A stretch of 64,000 nt of DNA from the NCBI RefSeq assembly GCF_001270745.1, contig NZ_KQ434760.1, positions 4,121 through 68,120 of the forward strand, read 5' to 3'. Position numbers and translations under genes: made by a program. Of this stretch, positions 15,510 to 23,270 are shown piece after piece. How positions within the stretch are numbered: the stretch's first letter is position 1; the number at the start of each line of letters is the position of its first letter. A model generated the notes under the pieces. That model saw nothing but the letters and a program-made list of their open reading frames with translations. It did no database searches and was not told the origin of the DNA. Origin of the DNA: Jiangella muralis. GTDB taxonomy: Bacteria; Actinomycetota; Actinomycetes; Jiangellales; Jiangellaceae.

Positions 15510-15829
15510 AGCAGCGGCCGGACCTCGACCCTGCGGTTGCACGCCTTCGATCCCTCGGCGGCGAGCCGGAGGGCGACGTCGAGGTCGGGCGCCGCCATGA
15601 TCCAGAAGCCGGCGAAGTACTCCTTCGTCTCCAGGAACGGGCCGTCGGTGATCAGCGGCTCGCCACCCCGGTTGTCGATGACGGTGGACGTCTCGGGCCC
15701 CGCGAGGCCGCTGGCGAACACCCAGTTGCCGTCGGCCTGGAGCCGCTCGTTGAACGCGTGGATGGCCGTCATCTCGTCGGCCGTGGCCGAGCCGGTGCGG
15801 TCGTCGATCACGGAAACCATGTACTTCAT
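15506..15829 (-). CDS. YCII-related DGPF-domain protein
   Basis: A 107-residue protein containing TDGPFLETKE, the DGPF signature of YCII-like proteins linked to ECF42 sigma factors. The fold is a small ferredoxin-like alpha/beta barrel. No biochemical activity is established for the DGPF family. Its stop overlaps the sigma factor start by 4 bp, and it lies 19 bp after the RibD_C gene, so all four genes should be co-transcribed. Confidence 0.92.
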   Translation of the reverse strand: MKYMVSVIDDRTGSATADEMTAIHAFNERLQADGNWVFASGLAGPETSTVIDNRGGEPLITDGPFLETKEYFAGFWIMAAPDLDVALRLAAEGSKACNRRVEVRPLL

Positions 15830-15848
15830 CCCGGCATCATCTCCTGTG

Positions 15849-16451
15849 TCAGCCGGTGGCGTAGCGCGGACGGCCGGCCGGTCGGTAGACCTGGAGCAGG
15901 AAGCCCTTCGGGAAGGCGCGCGACTCGACCAGGTCGAGCGCGAGGTCCGGGCCGTCGTCGGGGAACAGCCGCGTGCCCCGGCCGACGACCACCGGTGCGA
16001 CCAGCAGCGTCAGCTCGTCGACGAGGTCGTTCGCGAGCAGCCAGCGGGTGAGCTCGCCGCTGCCGTGCACCTGCAGCTCGCCGCCCGGGGCGGCCTTCAG
16101 CTCCCGGACGGCGTCCGCGCCGGCGACGACGGTGGCGGGCGCCCAGCTCGGGTCGGTGAGCGTGGTCGACGCGACGTACTTGGGGCGGTCGTTGAAGGCG
16201 CGTCCGATGCGGGTGTCCGCCATCTCCTCGATGGCGCCCCACGTGCTGGCGAAGAACTCGTAGGTGCGGCGGCCGAACAGGAACGCCCCGGCCCGCTCGC
16301 ACAGCTCGTCGACGTAGCCGAGCGCCTCGTCGTCGAACAGCGGCAGCGCCCAGCCGCCGCGGTCGAAGCCGGGGTCGAGGTCGGGGTGCGCCCCGCCGTT
16401 GGCCTGCATGACGCCGTCGACGGTGACCTGCATGACGGTGGTGAGCTTCAT
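15849..16451 (-). CDS. RibD_C (DHFR-fold) protein, tandem paralogue B
   Basis: A 200-residue RibD_C family protein. It opens MKLTTVMQVTVDGVMQANGG, has FLFGRRTYEFF in the nucleotide-binding region and ends APVVVGRGTRLFPDDGP plus a YRPAGRPRYATG tail. It is clearly a duplicate of the gene at 16466-17071, with long identical stretches such as GGELQVHGSGEL and RWLLANDLVDELTLL. I chose ATG 16451 because family homology starts there. Substrate unknown. Confidence 0.9.
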   Translation of the reverse strand: MKLTTVMQVTVDGVMQANGGAHPDLDPGFDRGGWALPLFDDEALGYVDELCERAGAFLFGRRTYEFFASTWGAIEEMADTRIGRAFNDRPKYVASTTLTDPSWAPATVVAGADAVRELKAAPGGELQVHGSGELTRWLLANDLVDELTLLVAPVVVGRGTRLFPDDGPDLALDLVESRAFPKGFLLQVYRPAGRPRYATG

Positions 16452-16465
16452 GATCGCCTGCCCTC

Positions 16466-17071
16466 TCAGTTCGTGGCGTACTGCGGGCGTCCGGCCGGCC
16501 GGTAGACGTGCGCCGTGATGCCGTTGGCGAAGGCCCGCGCGTCGGCCAGTTCGAGCGCCGCGTCCGGGCCGTCGTCCGGGAACAGCCGCGTGCCCTGGCC
16601 GACGACCACGGGGTAGGTCAGCAGTGTCAGCTCGTCGACGAGGTCGTTCGCGAGCAGCCAGCGGGCCAGCTCGCCGCTGCCGTGCACCTGCAGCTCGCCG
16701 CCCGGCCGCGCCTTCAGCTCCCGGATCGCCGCGACGTCGCCGGCCAGGACGGTGGTGTCCGCCCACGCCGGGTCGGTGAGCGTGGCCGAGGCGACGTACT
16801 TGGGCCGCGAGTTCAGCGCCGTCCAGATGAGGCTGTCGCCCGGGTCGGCCCACGTCCCCCAGGAGGCGGCGAAGATCTCGAACGTCCGCCGGCCGAACAG
16901 GAACGCGTCGGCGCGCCCGTAGATCTCGCTGAGGTACGTCTCGCCCTCGCCGTCGAACAGCGGCAGCGCCCAGCCGCCGCGCTCGAACCCGCCGCGGCGG
17001 TCCTCGCCCGGCCCGCCGAGCCCCTGCATGACGCCATCGACGGAGACGTTCGTGGTGATGGTCAGTCTCAT
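16466..17071 (-). CDS. RibD_C (DHFR-fold) protein, tandem paralogue A
   Basis: A 201-residue RibD_C family protein, first gene of the ECF42 operon. It starts MRLTITTNVSVDGVMQGLGG and has FLFGRRTFEIF and VVVGQGTRLFPDDGP. It shares most of its length with the next gene, so the pair arose by tandem duplication, and divergence is concentrated in the first half. A candidate ECF42-type promoter lies 56-82 bp upstream. Its role is unknown; NADPH-dependent reduction of a small molecule is the family expectation. Confidence 0.9.
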   Translation of the reverse strand: MRLTITTNVSVDGVMQGLGGPGEDRRGGFERGGWALPLFDGEGETYLSEIYGRADAFLFGRRTFEIFAASWGTWADPGDSLIWTALNSRPKYVASATLTDPAWADTTVLAGDVAAIRELKARPGGELQVHGSGELARWLLANDLVDELTLLTYPVVVGQGTRLFPDDGPDAALELADARAFANGITAHVYRPAGRPQYATN

Positions 17072-17126
17072 GATCGCGGTTCCCTCTCGTCGGAGCGGCC
17101 CTTGGTGGGCAGCCTCTCACCCCTGC

Positions 17127-17153
17127 TACGAACGCGACCGCCCCGTTTCGACA
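17127..17153 (-). promoter_or_regulatory. candidate ECF42-dependent promoter of the RibD_C/DGPF/sigma operon
   Basis: On the minus strand TGTCGA (17153-17148) is followed after 17 nt by CGTA (17130-17127). TGTCGA is the minus-35 I recall for ECF42 in Streptomyces; the minus-10 fits less exactly. The placement suggests autoregulation. Confidence 0.5.
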
Positions 17154-17207
17154 TCGCTCCCGGAGATTTCTCGCGACGACGGTGACGGAGGACACCTCCA
17201 CGACGGG

Positions 17208-17261
17208 TTCAATTACGAGACTCGCAGGTCTAGTATCTACTTTCAGAACTCGTCAGTCTCG
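17208..17261 (+). promoter_or_regulatory. promoter and inverted repeat of the MFS/TetR operon
   Basis: TTCAAT (17208-17213), a 17-bp spacer and TAGTAT (17231-17236) form a plausible sigma-70 promoter. CGAGACT (17216-17222) and its reverse complement AGTCTCG (17255-17261) flank the minus-10 and could bind the TetR protein encoded downstream. Confidence 0.5.
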
Positions 17262-17279
17262 GAATCACCCGGAGTGGTC

Positions 17280-18827
17280 ATGACCCTCGCACCGCCCGAC
17301 ACCGAGTACGCCACCTCCACCCGGCACCAGCGCCGCTGGGCGACGCTCGGGGTGCTGTCGTTGAGCCTGGTGCTCATCGGCATGGACACCACCGTCCTGA
17401 ACACGGCGATCCCGACCATGCAGCGCGACCTCGGCGCGACCGCCAGCGAGTTGCAGTGGATCATCGACGCCTACACGCTGGCGTTCGCCGGGCTGCTGCT
17501 GACGGCCGGCGCGTGGGGCGACAAGTACGGCCGCAAGCTCGCCCTCGCCGCCGGGCTGATCGTCTTCGCCGCCGCGAGCGTCTGGGGCGCCATGGCGAAC
17601 GACCCCACCACCGTCATCGCCGCGCGGACGGTGATGGGCATGGGCGGCGCCCTGATCATGCCGAGCACGTTGTCGATCCTCATCGACGTGTTCCGCGACC
17701 CGAAGGAGCGCAAGCGGGCCATCGGCGTGTGGGCGGCGATGGCCGGCATCGGCATCGCGGGCGGCCCGGCCGTCGGCGGCTGGCTGCTCGAGCACTTCTG
17801 GTGGGGCTCGGCGCTGATGATCAACGTGCCGATCGCCGGCGCCGCGCTGCTGCTCGGGTTCTGGCTGGTGCCGGAGTCGCGGGACCGGACGGCGCCGCGG
17901 CTGGACCTCGTCGGCGCGGCGCTGTCGTGCGCCGGGCTGGTCGCGCTCGTCTGGGCGCTGATCGAGGCGCCTGCACGCGGCTGGACGAACGGCGTCACGC
18001 TCGGCGCGGTCGCGGCGTCGCTGGCGATCCTGGCCGGCTTCGTGCTCTGGGAGCGCCGCCACCCGCACCCGATGCTGCCGGTCGAGTTCTTCCTGAACCG
18101 CCGCTTCAGCGTGCCGGCGATCTCGATCACGCTGGTCTTCTTCGCGATGATGGGCGCCGCGTTCTTCCTGTCCGTCTACCTGCAGACGGTGCTCGGCTAC
18201 ACCCCGCTGGAGGCCGGGTTGCGCATCCTGCCGCTGGCGATCGGGCTGGTCATCGGCGGTCCGGCGGCCATGGCGGTCGCGCAGTGGGTCGGCGAGAAGT
18301 GGCCGACGGTGTTCGGGCTGGCGCTGCTGGCGGTGTCGTTCTGGATCTTCACCGGGACGACGGTCGGCAGCGGCTACGCGCCCCGCGGCCTCACCGCCAC
18401 GATCGTCATGGGGTTCGGCATGGCGTTCGCGATGGGCCCGGCGACGGAGTCGGTGATGGGCGCGGTGCCACGGGCCAAGGCCGGCGTCGGCTCGGCGGTC
18501 AACGACACCGTCCGGCAGGTCGGCGGCGCGCTGGGCGTCGCGGTGCTGATCTCCGTCCTGAACTCGGTCTACTCTGCGCAGGTGGACGACGCCGCCGCCC
18601 AGCTCCCCGCCGAGGCCGCGCACGCCGCCGGCGACAGCATCCAGGGCGCCTACGCCGCCGCCGGCGAACTGCCCGCCGAGCCCGCCGCCGCCCTCGTCCA
18701 CGCCGCCGACGCCGCGTTCGTCGACGCCATGACCACGACGACCGCCGTCGCCGGGATCGTCGTCCTGGTCGGCGCGCTGGTCGCGCTGCTGTGGCTGCCC
18801 AACCACGCCCGCGATGAACAGGCCTGA
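17280..18827 (+). CDS. MFS transporter, DHA2 (EmrB/QacA) drug efflux family
   Basis: A 515-residue membrane protein with about 14 transmembrane segments. Motif C-like IGIAGGPAVGGWLLEHFWW and the loop motif GAWGDKYGRKLALAAG are typical of proton-driven DHA2 multidrug exporters. The ATG at 17280 has GGAG 6 nt upstream. The last 14 bp overlap the TetR gene, which is the usual repressor-exporter pairing, so expression is probably induced by a substrate of the pump. Which drugs it moves cannot be told from sequence. Confidence 0.92.
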   Translation: MTLAPPDTEYATSTRHQRRWATLGVLSLSLVLIGMDTTVLNTAIPTMQRDLGATASELQWIIDAYTLAFAGLLLTAGAWGDKYGRKLALAAGLIVFAAASVWGAMANDPTTVIAARTVMGMGGALIMPSTLSILIDVFRDPKERKRAIGVWAAMAGIGIAGGPAVGGWLLEHFWWGSALMINVPIAGAALLLGFWLVPESRDRTAPRLDLVGAALSCAGLVALVWALIEAPARGWTNGVTLGAVAASLAILAGFVLWERRHPHPMLPVEFFLNRRFSVPAISITLVFFAMMGAAFFLSVYLQTVLGYTPLEAGLRILPLAIGLVIGGPAAMAVAQWVGEKWPTVFGLALLAVSFWIFTGTTVGSGYAPRGLTATIVMGFGMAFAMGPATESVMGAVPRAKAGVGSAVNDTVRQVGGALGVAVLISVLNSVYSAQVDDAAAQLPAEAAHAAGDSIQGAYAAAGELPAEPAAALVHAADAAFVDAMTTTTAVAGIVVLVGALVALLWLPNHARDEQA

Positions 18828-19407
18828 CGAGCCGCGCCGCGGCCGGCCGCGCGACCCGGAGGCGGACCGCCGCATCCGGGAGGCCGCGGCCGGCCTGCTG
18901 CTGGAGCGCGGCGTCGACGGCATGACGGTCGACGCGGTCGCGGAGCGGGCCGGGGTCGGCAAGGCGACCCTCTACCGGCGCTGGGCCAGCAAGGACGAGC
19001 TGGCGCTGGCCGCCGCCGAGACGTTGTTCGAGCTGGAGGTCCGGGTCCCCGACACCGGCTCGCTGCTCGGCGACCTCGCCGAGATCTACACGGACGTGCT
19101 GCGCCTGGCCGGCAGCGACAACGGCCGGGCGTTCTTCCGGCTGGCCGCGACGGAGGCCGGCCGCGACCCCCGCGTCGGCGAGCTGTACCGCGCCTCGCTG
19201 GCCACCCGGCTGGCCGAGTCCGGCGTCGTCTTCGACCGCGCGATCGCCCGCGGCGAGCTCCCCCCGGACGTCGACCGCCAGCTGATGTTCGACTGGTTCG
19301 GCGGGATCATCGTGCTGCGCATCCTCACCAACGTCGCGCTCCCCCGGCCCGAGGACGCCGAGACGCTGGCCCGAGCGACGATCTACGGCTTCGGCGCCCG
19401 CAGCTGA
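18814..19407 (+). CDS. TetR family transcriptional regulator
   Basis: A 197-residue TetR protein. The N-terminal helix-turn-helix contains MTVDAVAERAGVGKATLYRR followed by WASKDELALAA. The C-terminal domain resembles the TetR_C_11-type ligand and dimer domain (TDVLRLAGSDNGRAFFR). It overlaps the MFS gene and probably represses it through the inverted repeat at 17216-17261. Its 3' end overlaps the convergent LysR gene by 25 bp. Confidence 0.92.
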   Translation: MNRPDEPRRGRPRDPEADRRIREAAAGLLLERGVDGMTVDAVAERAGVGKATLYRRWASKDELALAAAETLFELEVRVPDTGSLLGDLAEIYTDVLRLAGSDNGRAFFRLAATEAGRDPRVGELYRASLATRLAESGVVFDRAIARGELPPDVDRQLMFDWFGGIIVLRILTNVALPRPEDAETLARATIYGFGARS

Positions 19408-20279
19408 CCCGCGGCCGCCGCGACGACGGCGTCGGTCAGCTCGTCCAGCAGCGGCGACGCCAGCTTCCAGCGCTGCCAGTACAGCGGCACGTCGAGGTGG
19501 CGGCCGGGCGCGATCTCGACCAGCCGGCCGTCGTCGAGGGCGGGGCGGGCCATCGACTCCGGCAGCAGCGCCCACGCCAGCCCCAGGATCGTCGCCTCGG
19601 CGAAGCCGTGGGAGGTGGGGACGACGGTGACGGGGAGGACGATCCGGCGGCCGGTCAGCTCGCGGACGAACCGGTCCTGCAGCGCGTCCTTCCGGTTCAG
19701 CAGCAGTGACGTCGCCGCCGCGAAGGCCGCCGCCGCCGGGCCGTCCGGGAACCAGCGCCGGGCGAACGCCGGGGTGGCGACGCCGAGGTAGCGCATGCGG
19801 CCGAGCGGGCGCACGCCGCAGCCCTGCACGGCGTGCGGGTCGGCGGTGACGGCGGCCATGACGGCGCCCTCGCGTAGCAGCGTCGCCGAGTGGTCCTGGT
19901 CCTCCTGGTGCAGCTCGAACCGGGCGCCGCGCCCGTCCGCCAGCCCCGTCAGCGCCGGCAGGAACCACGTCGCCAGCGAGTCCGCGTTGACGGCGACCGC
20001 CAGCCGCACCTCGACGTCGTCGGAGGCCAGGCCGGACAGCGCCTCGCTCTCCAGCAGCCGCACCTGGCGCGCGTACCGGGCCAGCAGCTGCCCGGCATCC
20101 GTGGCGCCGGCCGGGCGGGTGCGGCTGACCAGCACGCGGCCCAGCCGCGACTCCAGCGCCTTGACCCGCTGGCTCACCGCCGACGGCGTGACGTGCAACC
20201 GGCGGGCGGCGGCCTCGAAGCTGCCCTCCTCGACGACGGCGGCGAACGCGCTGAGCTGGGCGAGGTCGATGCGCATCAT
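19383..20279 (-). CDS. lysG: LysR family regulator, ArgP/LysG type
   Basis: A 298-residue LysR regulator. The winged helix shows FEAAARRLHVTPSAVSQRVK and the effector domain follows. ArgP/LysG proteins sense lysine or arginine and activate the LysE/ArgO exporter. The divergent neighbour is a LysE protein, which supports the name. ATG 20279 lies 6 nt after TAGCAT on the minus strand, so the message is probably leaderless and overlaps the proposed binding site. Its 3' end overlaps tetR by 25 bp. Confidence 0.88.
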   Translation of the reverse strand: MMRIDLAQLSAFAAVVEEGSFEAAARRLHVTPSAVSQRVKALESRLGRVLVSRTRPAGATDAGQLLARYARQVRLLESEALSGLASDDVEVRLAVAVNADSLATWFLPALTGLADGRGARFELHQEDQDHSATLLREGAVMAAVTADPHAVQGCGVRPLGRMRYLGVATPAFARRWFPDGPAAAAFAAATSLLLNRKDALQDRFVRELTGRRIVLPVTVVPTSHGFAEATILGLAWALLPESMARPALDDGRLVEIAPGRHLDVPLYWQRWKLASPLLDELTDAVVAAAAGQLRAPKP

Positions 20280-20288
20280 GAAGCCATG

Positions 20289-20312
20289 CTAAGGAAGGCG
20301 TAGAAACTTTAG
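20289..20312. promoter_or_regulatory. candidate LysG binding site between lysG and lysE
   Basis: CTAAG (20289-20293) and CTTTAG (20307-20312) form an imperfect inverted repeat in the divergent promoter region. It overlaps the lysG minus-10 TAGCAT (20291-20286), fitting autoregulation plus lysE activation. Confidence 0.45.
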
Positions 20313-20336
20313 CTGGCCTATGGTCCACGCCGGCCC

Positions 20337-20342
20337 TAGCGT
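20337..20342 (+). promoter_or_regulatory. candidate leaderless minus-10 (TAGCGT) of lysE
   Basis: TAGCGT ends 7 nt before GTG 20350 and no Shine-Dalgarno is present. This supports GTG 20350 over ATG 20320 as the start. Confidence 0.45.
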
Positions 20343-20349
20343 CGACGGC

Positions 20350-20949
20350 GTGTCCAGTGCCGTCGTCGGGTTCGCCACGTCCCTCTCGCTGATCGTCGCG
20401 ATCGGCGCCCAGAACGCGTTCGTCCTGCGCCAGGGCCTCGCCCGCCGGCACGTCGTCCCCGTCGTCGCGGTGTGCGCGGTGGCGGACGCGGCGCTGATCG
20501 GCGCCGGGATCGCCGGGCTCGGCGCCGCGTTGACGACGCACCCATGGGCGCTGGACGTGGCCCGCTACGGCGGGGCGGCGTTCGTGCTCGGGTACGGCGC
20601 GCTGGCGGCGCGGCGGGCGCTACGGCCGTCGGCGCTGGTCGCCGGGGCGGGAGCGGCGGCGACGGCGCGGGCGGCGGTGCTCGCCTGCCTCGGCTTCACC
20701 TTCCTCAACCCGCACGTGTACCTCGACACCGTCGTGCTGCTCGGCGCGCTGGCCAACCAGCACGGCGACGACGGCCGCTGGCTGTACGGAGCGGGCGCCA
20801 TGGCGGCGTCGCTGAGCTGGTTCACCGCGCTCGGGTTCGGCGCCCGGTCGCTCAGCGCGGTGTTCGAGCGGCCGGGCGCCTGGCGGGTGCTGGACGGCCT
20901 GATCGCCGTCGTCATGCTCGCGATCGGTACCCGCCTGCTGATTGGGTGA
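20350..20949 (+). CDS. lysE: LysE/ArgO family amino acid exporter
   Basis: A 199-residue membrane protein with about six hydrophobic segments. The N-terminal region [18 protein letters not shown] and [19 protein letters not shown] are LysE/ArgO signatures. It exports basic amino acids when lysine or arginine pools rise, under control of the divergent LysG. I chose GTG 20350 because a minus-10 sits 7 nt upstream and the first helix follows directly; ATG 20320 is in frame. Its 3' end overlaps the SARP gene by 38 bp. Confidence 0.9.
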   Translation: MSSAVVGFATSLSLIVAIGAQNAFVLRQGLARRHVVPVVAVCAVADAALIGAGIAGLGAALTTHPWALDVARYGGAAFVLGYGALAARRALRPSALVAGAGAAATARAAVLACLGFTFLNPHVYLDTVVLLGALANQHGDDGRWLYGAGAMAASLSWFTALGFGARSLSAVFERPGAWRVLDGLIAVVMLAIGTRLLIG

Positions 20950-21637
20950 GCAGCGACTCGATCGCCTCCGACGGGTCGAGGCCCAGCTCGTCGGCCAGCA
21001 GCCGCCGGTACTCGCCCAGCTGGTGCGAGGCGACCGACCGGTTGCCCTCGGCCAGGTGGGCGCGGATCAACGCGCACCACGCCGACTCCCGCAGCGGCTC
21101 GGCCGCGATCGCCCGGTACGCCACGTCGATGGCCGCGCCGAACCGGCCCGCCGTGGTGAGGCGGCGGCTGAGCGCCTCGAGGGCGTGGATGCGCAGCTGA
21201 CGGTGCCGCTCGCGCTCCAGCTGCAGCCACTCCTCGTCCCAGCCGGGGAGGATGTCGTCGGTGAGCAGGTCGGCCGAGTCCGGCAACCGGTCGCGGCCGG
21301 CCGGGTCGAGCAGGACGCGCGCGAGCCCCGCGCTCTCAGCGAGGTCGACCCGGACCGACGGCCGCAGCTGGAGCTCGTCGCGGCCGCTGTGCACCAGGCC
21401 GGCCGGGAGCTGGCCGATCCGCCACAGCGCCGTGCGCAACCTCGCCCGCGCCTGCGCCTGCGGCACCCAGCCCCAGAGCTGGCCCGTCACCGCGTCGCGG
21501 CGCTGCGCACCGCCGTTGACGGCGAGGTAGGCCAGCAGCCGCCGCGGGCTGGTGGGCAGCGCGACCGGGACCCCGGCGACGAGGACCTCGAAGGCCCCGA
21601 TGACGTGGAGGTCAGCCATCTGTTCCACCGCAGCCAT
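20912..21637 (-). CDS. SARP/BTAD-type transcriptional regulator
   Basis: A 241-residue regulator. Residues ~10-95 are an OmpR-like winged helix ([20 protein letters not shown]) and ~100-235 a bacterial transcriptional activator domain ([20 protein letters not shown]). This is the short SARP architecture without an NB-ARC ATPase domain. SARPs commonly activate secondary-metabolite or other specialised gene clusters. It lies 102 bp downstream of, and on the same strand as, the five-gene unknown operon and may regulate it (inference). ATG 21637 has GGGGGG upstream; ATG 21619 is also possible. Confidence 0.87.
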   Translation of the reverse strand: MAAVEQMADLHVIGAFEVLVAGVPVALPTSPRRLLAYLAVNGGAQRRDAVTGQLWGWVPQAQARARLRTALWRIGQLPAGLVHSGRDELQLRPSVRVDLAESAGLARVLLDPAGRDRLPDSADLLTDDILPGWDEEWLQLERERHRQLRIHALEALSRRLTTAGRFGAAIDVAYRAIAAEPLRESAWCALIRAHLAEGNRSVASHQLGEYRRLLADELGLDPSEAIESLLTQSAGGYRSRA

Positions 21638-21739
21638 ATCGACACCCCCCGGTTGGCCGGACCCACGCGATGGCTCGCGGGTCCGGCCTAGTCAATGTTG
21701 TACTCGCATGATCGCGACTCGCCTAGGGTGTGCCGGCGC

Positions 21740-23257
21740 CTACTCCAGGAAGTCCTCCGCGTAGCAGCTGTAGATGCTCGCCTGGTCCTTCAACCGGTCG
21801 ATGATCCACGCGTTGAACTGCTTGAACGCCTTCGGCAGCGCCAGCAGCCCCAGTCCCCACTCGGCGCCGGAGGCGTAGGCGATGATCTGGCTCATCTTCA
21901 CGATCCCGCCGGCGATGTCCTCGTCGAGCAGCCGCAGGTTGGTGGTGAGCCGGTCCTCGGGCACCTGCGGGCCGAACAGGTCCGGATGCAGCAGCCGGCT
22001 CAGGACGCGGCTCCACTCCTCGGCCCTGGGCATCTCGTTGTCGCGCTTGATGAGGAACACCTGGGTGTCGGTGGCGAACCGGTCGTCCATGCCGGGCTGC
22101 TTGATCTTCTCCAGCACGCAGCTCAGACGCTTGGCCGCCTCCGGTGTCAGCGTGGGCAGCAGCGGGGTGACCCGCACGATCACCTCGTCCAGCACGAGCG
22201 GGTCCGGCGGTGGCGTGTAGTCGCGGTACACGGTGATCTCGACCCGGCGGTTCAGGGTGTGCAGGCGGGTCGAGAACGGCCGGTCCTCGCCGTAGCTCTC
22301 GATGACGTATTCGATCCGCTCCACCGTCCCGACGGGCAGCCGGCCGGCCTGCTGGGCGACCAGCTCCTTGAGCCGGGCGGCCACCGCCTGGGCCCGGCGG
22401 CGGCCGAGGTCGAGGTTGTAGGCACGGGTGCCGACGGGGTCGGTGTGGCCCTGCGCGACGATCTTCGTCACGATGCGCCGCGAGTACCAGCTGCGGACGA
22501 TCTCGCGCGCCAGCGAGGCGATCAGCCGCTCGTGCTCCTCGGTCAGCGTGGCCTTCGCGAACGGGAACCCGCGTAGCGACCGCTGGTCCACCGGCGCCAC
22601 GACCGCCCCGACGGTCCGCGGCAGCAGCGCGTACACGACCAGCTTGTAGGTGGCCGCCTGGTCAGCCGTCAGCTGCGTGGACAGCCCGGCCGCCGCGGCC
22701 AGTGAGCCGGGCGCGAGCTCCAGCGCCTCCTCCAGCCAGCGGTTCAGCGTCCACGGCCCGACCGAGACGGCATCGAACGGCGGCACCTTCGACGGGTGCG
22801 CCTTCTGGCAGAAGCGGTGGAACGCCCGGAGCTTGTCCTGCTCGACGACGTCGAACGGCACCGTCTCGACGACCAGGACGTGCACGGTGCTGCTGGGCCC
22901 GGCCTTGGGCAGGTCCGGCAGGTCGACCAGCAGGCGGTCGCCCCAGCCCGGCTCCGCGCCCACGTTCGCCCGTGCCCCCGAGATCATCCACAGGATCCGT
23001 TCGGTCCGCACCGTCACCTCGGCGCTCACCAGCGGCTTGGCCCGCAGCACGTCGGGCAGCTCGGCGAGCGCCTCGGGCGGGAAGGTGCGGGTGAGCCGCG
23101 ACAGGGCCGGCGCGGCCTGCTCCTCGAAGGCCGGCTCGCCCGGCGCCTCCTCGTAGAGGTGCCCCCACGACTCCTGCGCCTCGGCCGGCTCGGGCGCCGC
23201 CTCGGCCGGCGCGAACGGCGACTCCAGGAGGGCGGTGGTGAGCGGTTCGCTCGTCAT
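21740..23257 (-). CDS. OmpA-like-domain protein with acidic SPF N-terminal tail
   Basis: A 505-residue protein, last of the five-gene operon. Residues 1-50 are disordered and acidic, with SPF at 13-15. Residues ~235-345 match the OmpA/MotB peptidoglycan-binding fold: GHTDPVGTRAYNLDLGRRRA (from 270) and NRRVEITVY (336-344). The rest is unrecognised. There is no signal peptide or membrane segment, so how the domain would reach peptidoglycan is unclear. The start is set by GGAGG 5 nt before ATG 23257. Its translation-initiation region is identical over 13 nt to that of the 26370-28568 gene, which also carries the SPF tail. Confidence 0.8.
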   Translation of the reverse strand: MTSEPLTTALLESPFAPAEAAPEPAEAQESWGHLYEEAPGEPAFEEQAAPALSRLTRTFPPEALAELPDVLRAKPLVSAEVTVRTERILWMISGARANVGAEPGWGDRLLVDLPDLPKAGPSSTVHVLVVETVPFDVVEQDKLRAFHRFCQKAHPSKVPPFDAVSVGPWTLNRWLEEALELAPGSLAAAAGLSTQLTADQAATYKLVVYALLPRTVGAVVAPVDQRSLRGFPFAKATLTEEHERLIASLAREIVRSWYSRRIVTKIVAQGHTDPVGTRAYNLDLGRRRAQAVAARLKELVAQQAGRLPVGTVERIEYVIESYGEDRPFSTRLHTLNRRVEITVYRDYTPPPDPLVLDEVIVRVTPLLPTLTPEAAKRLSCVLEKIKQPGMDDRFATDTQVFLIKRDNEMPRAEEWSRVLSRLLHPDLFGPQVPEDRLTTNLRLLDEDIAGGIVKMSQIIAYASGAEWGLGLLALPKAFKQFNAWIIDRLKDQASIYSCYAEDFLE

Positions 23258-23270
23258 GACGACCTCCGTC

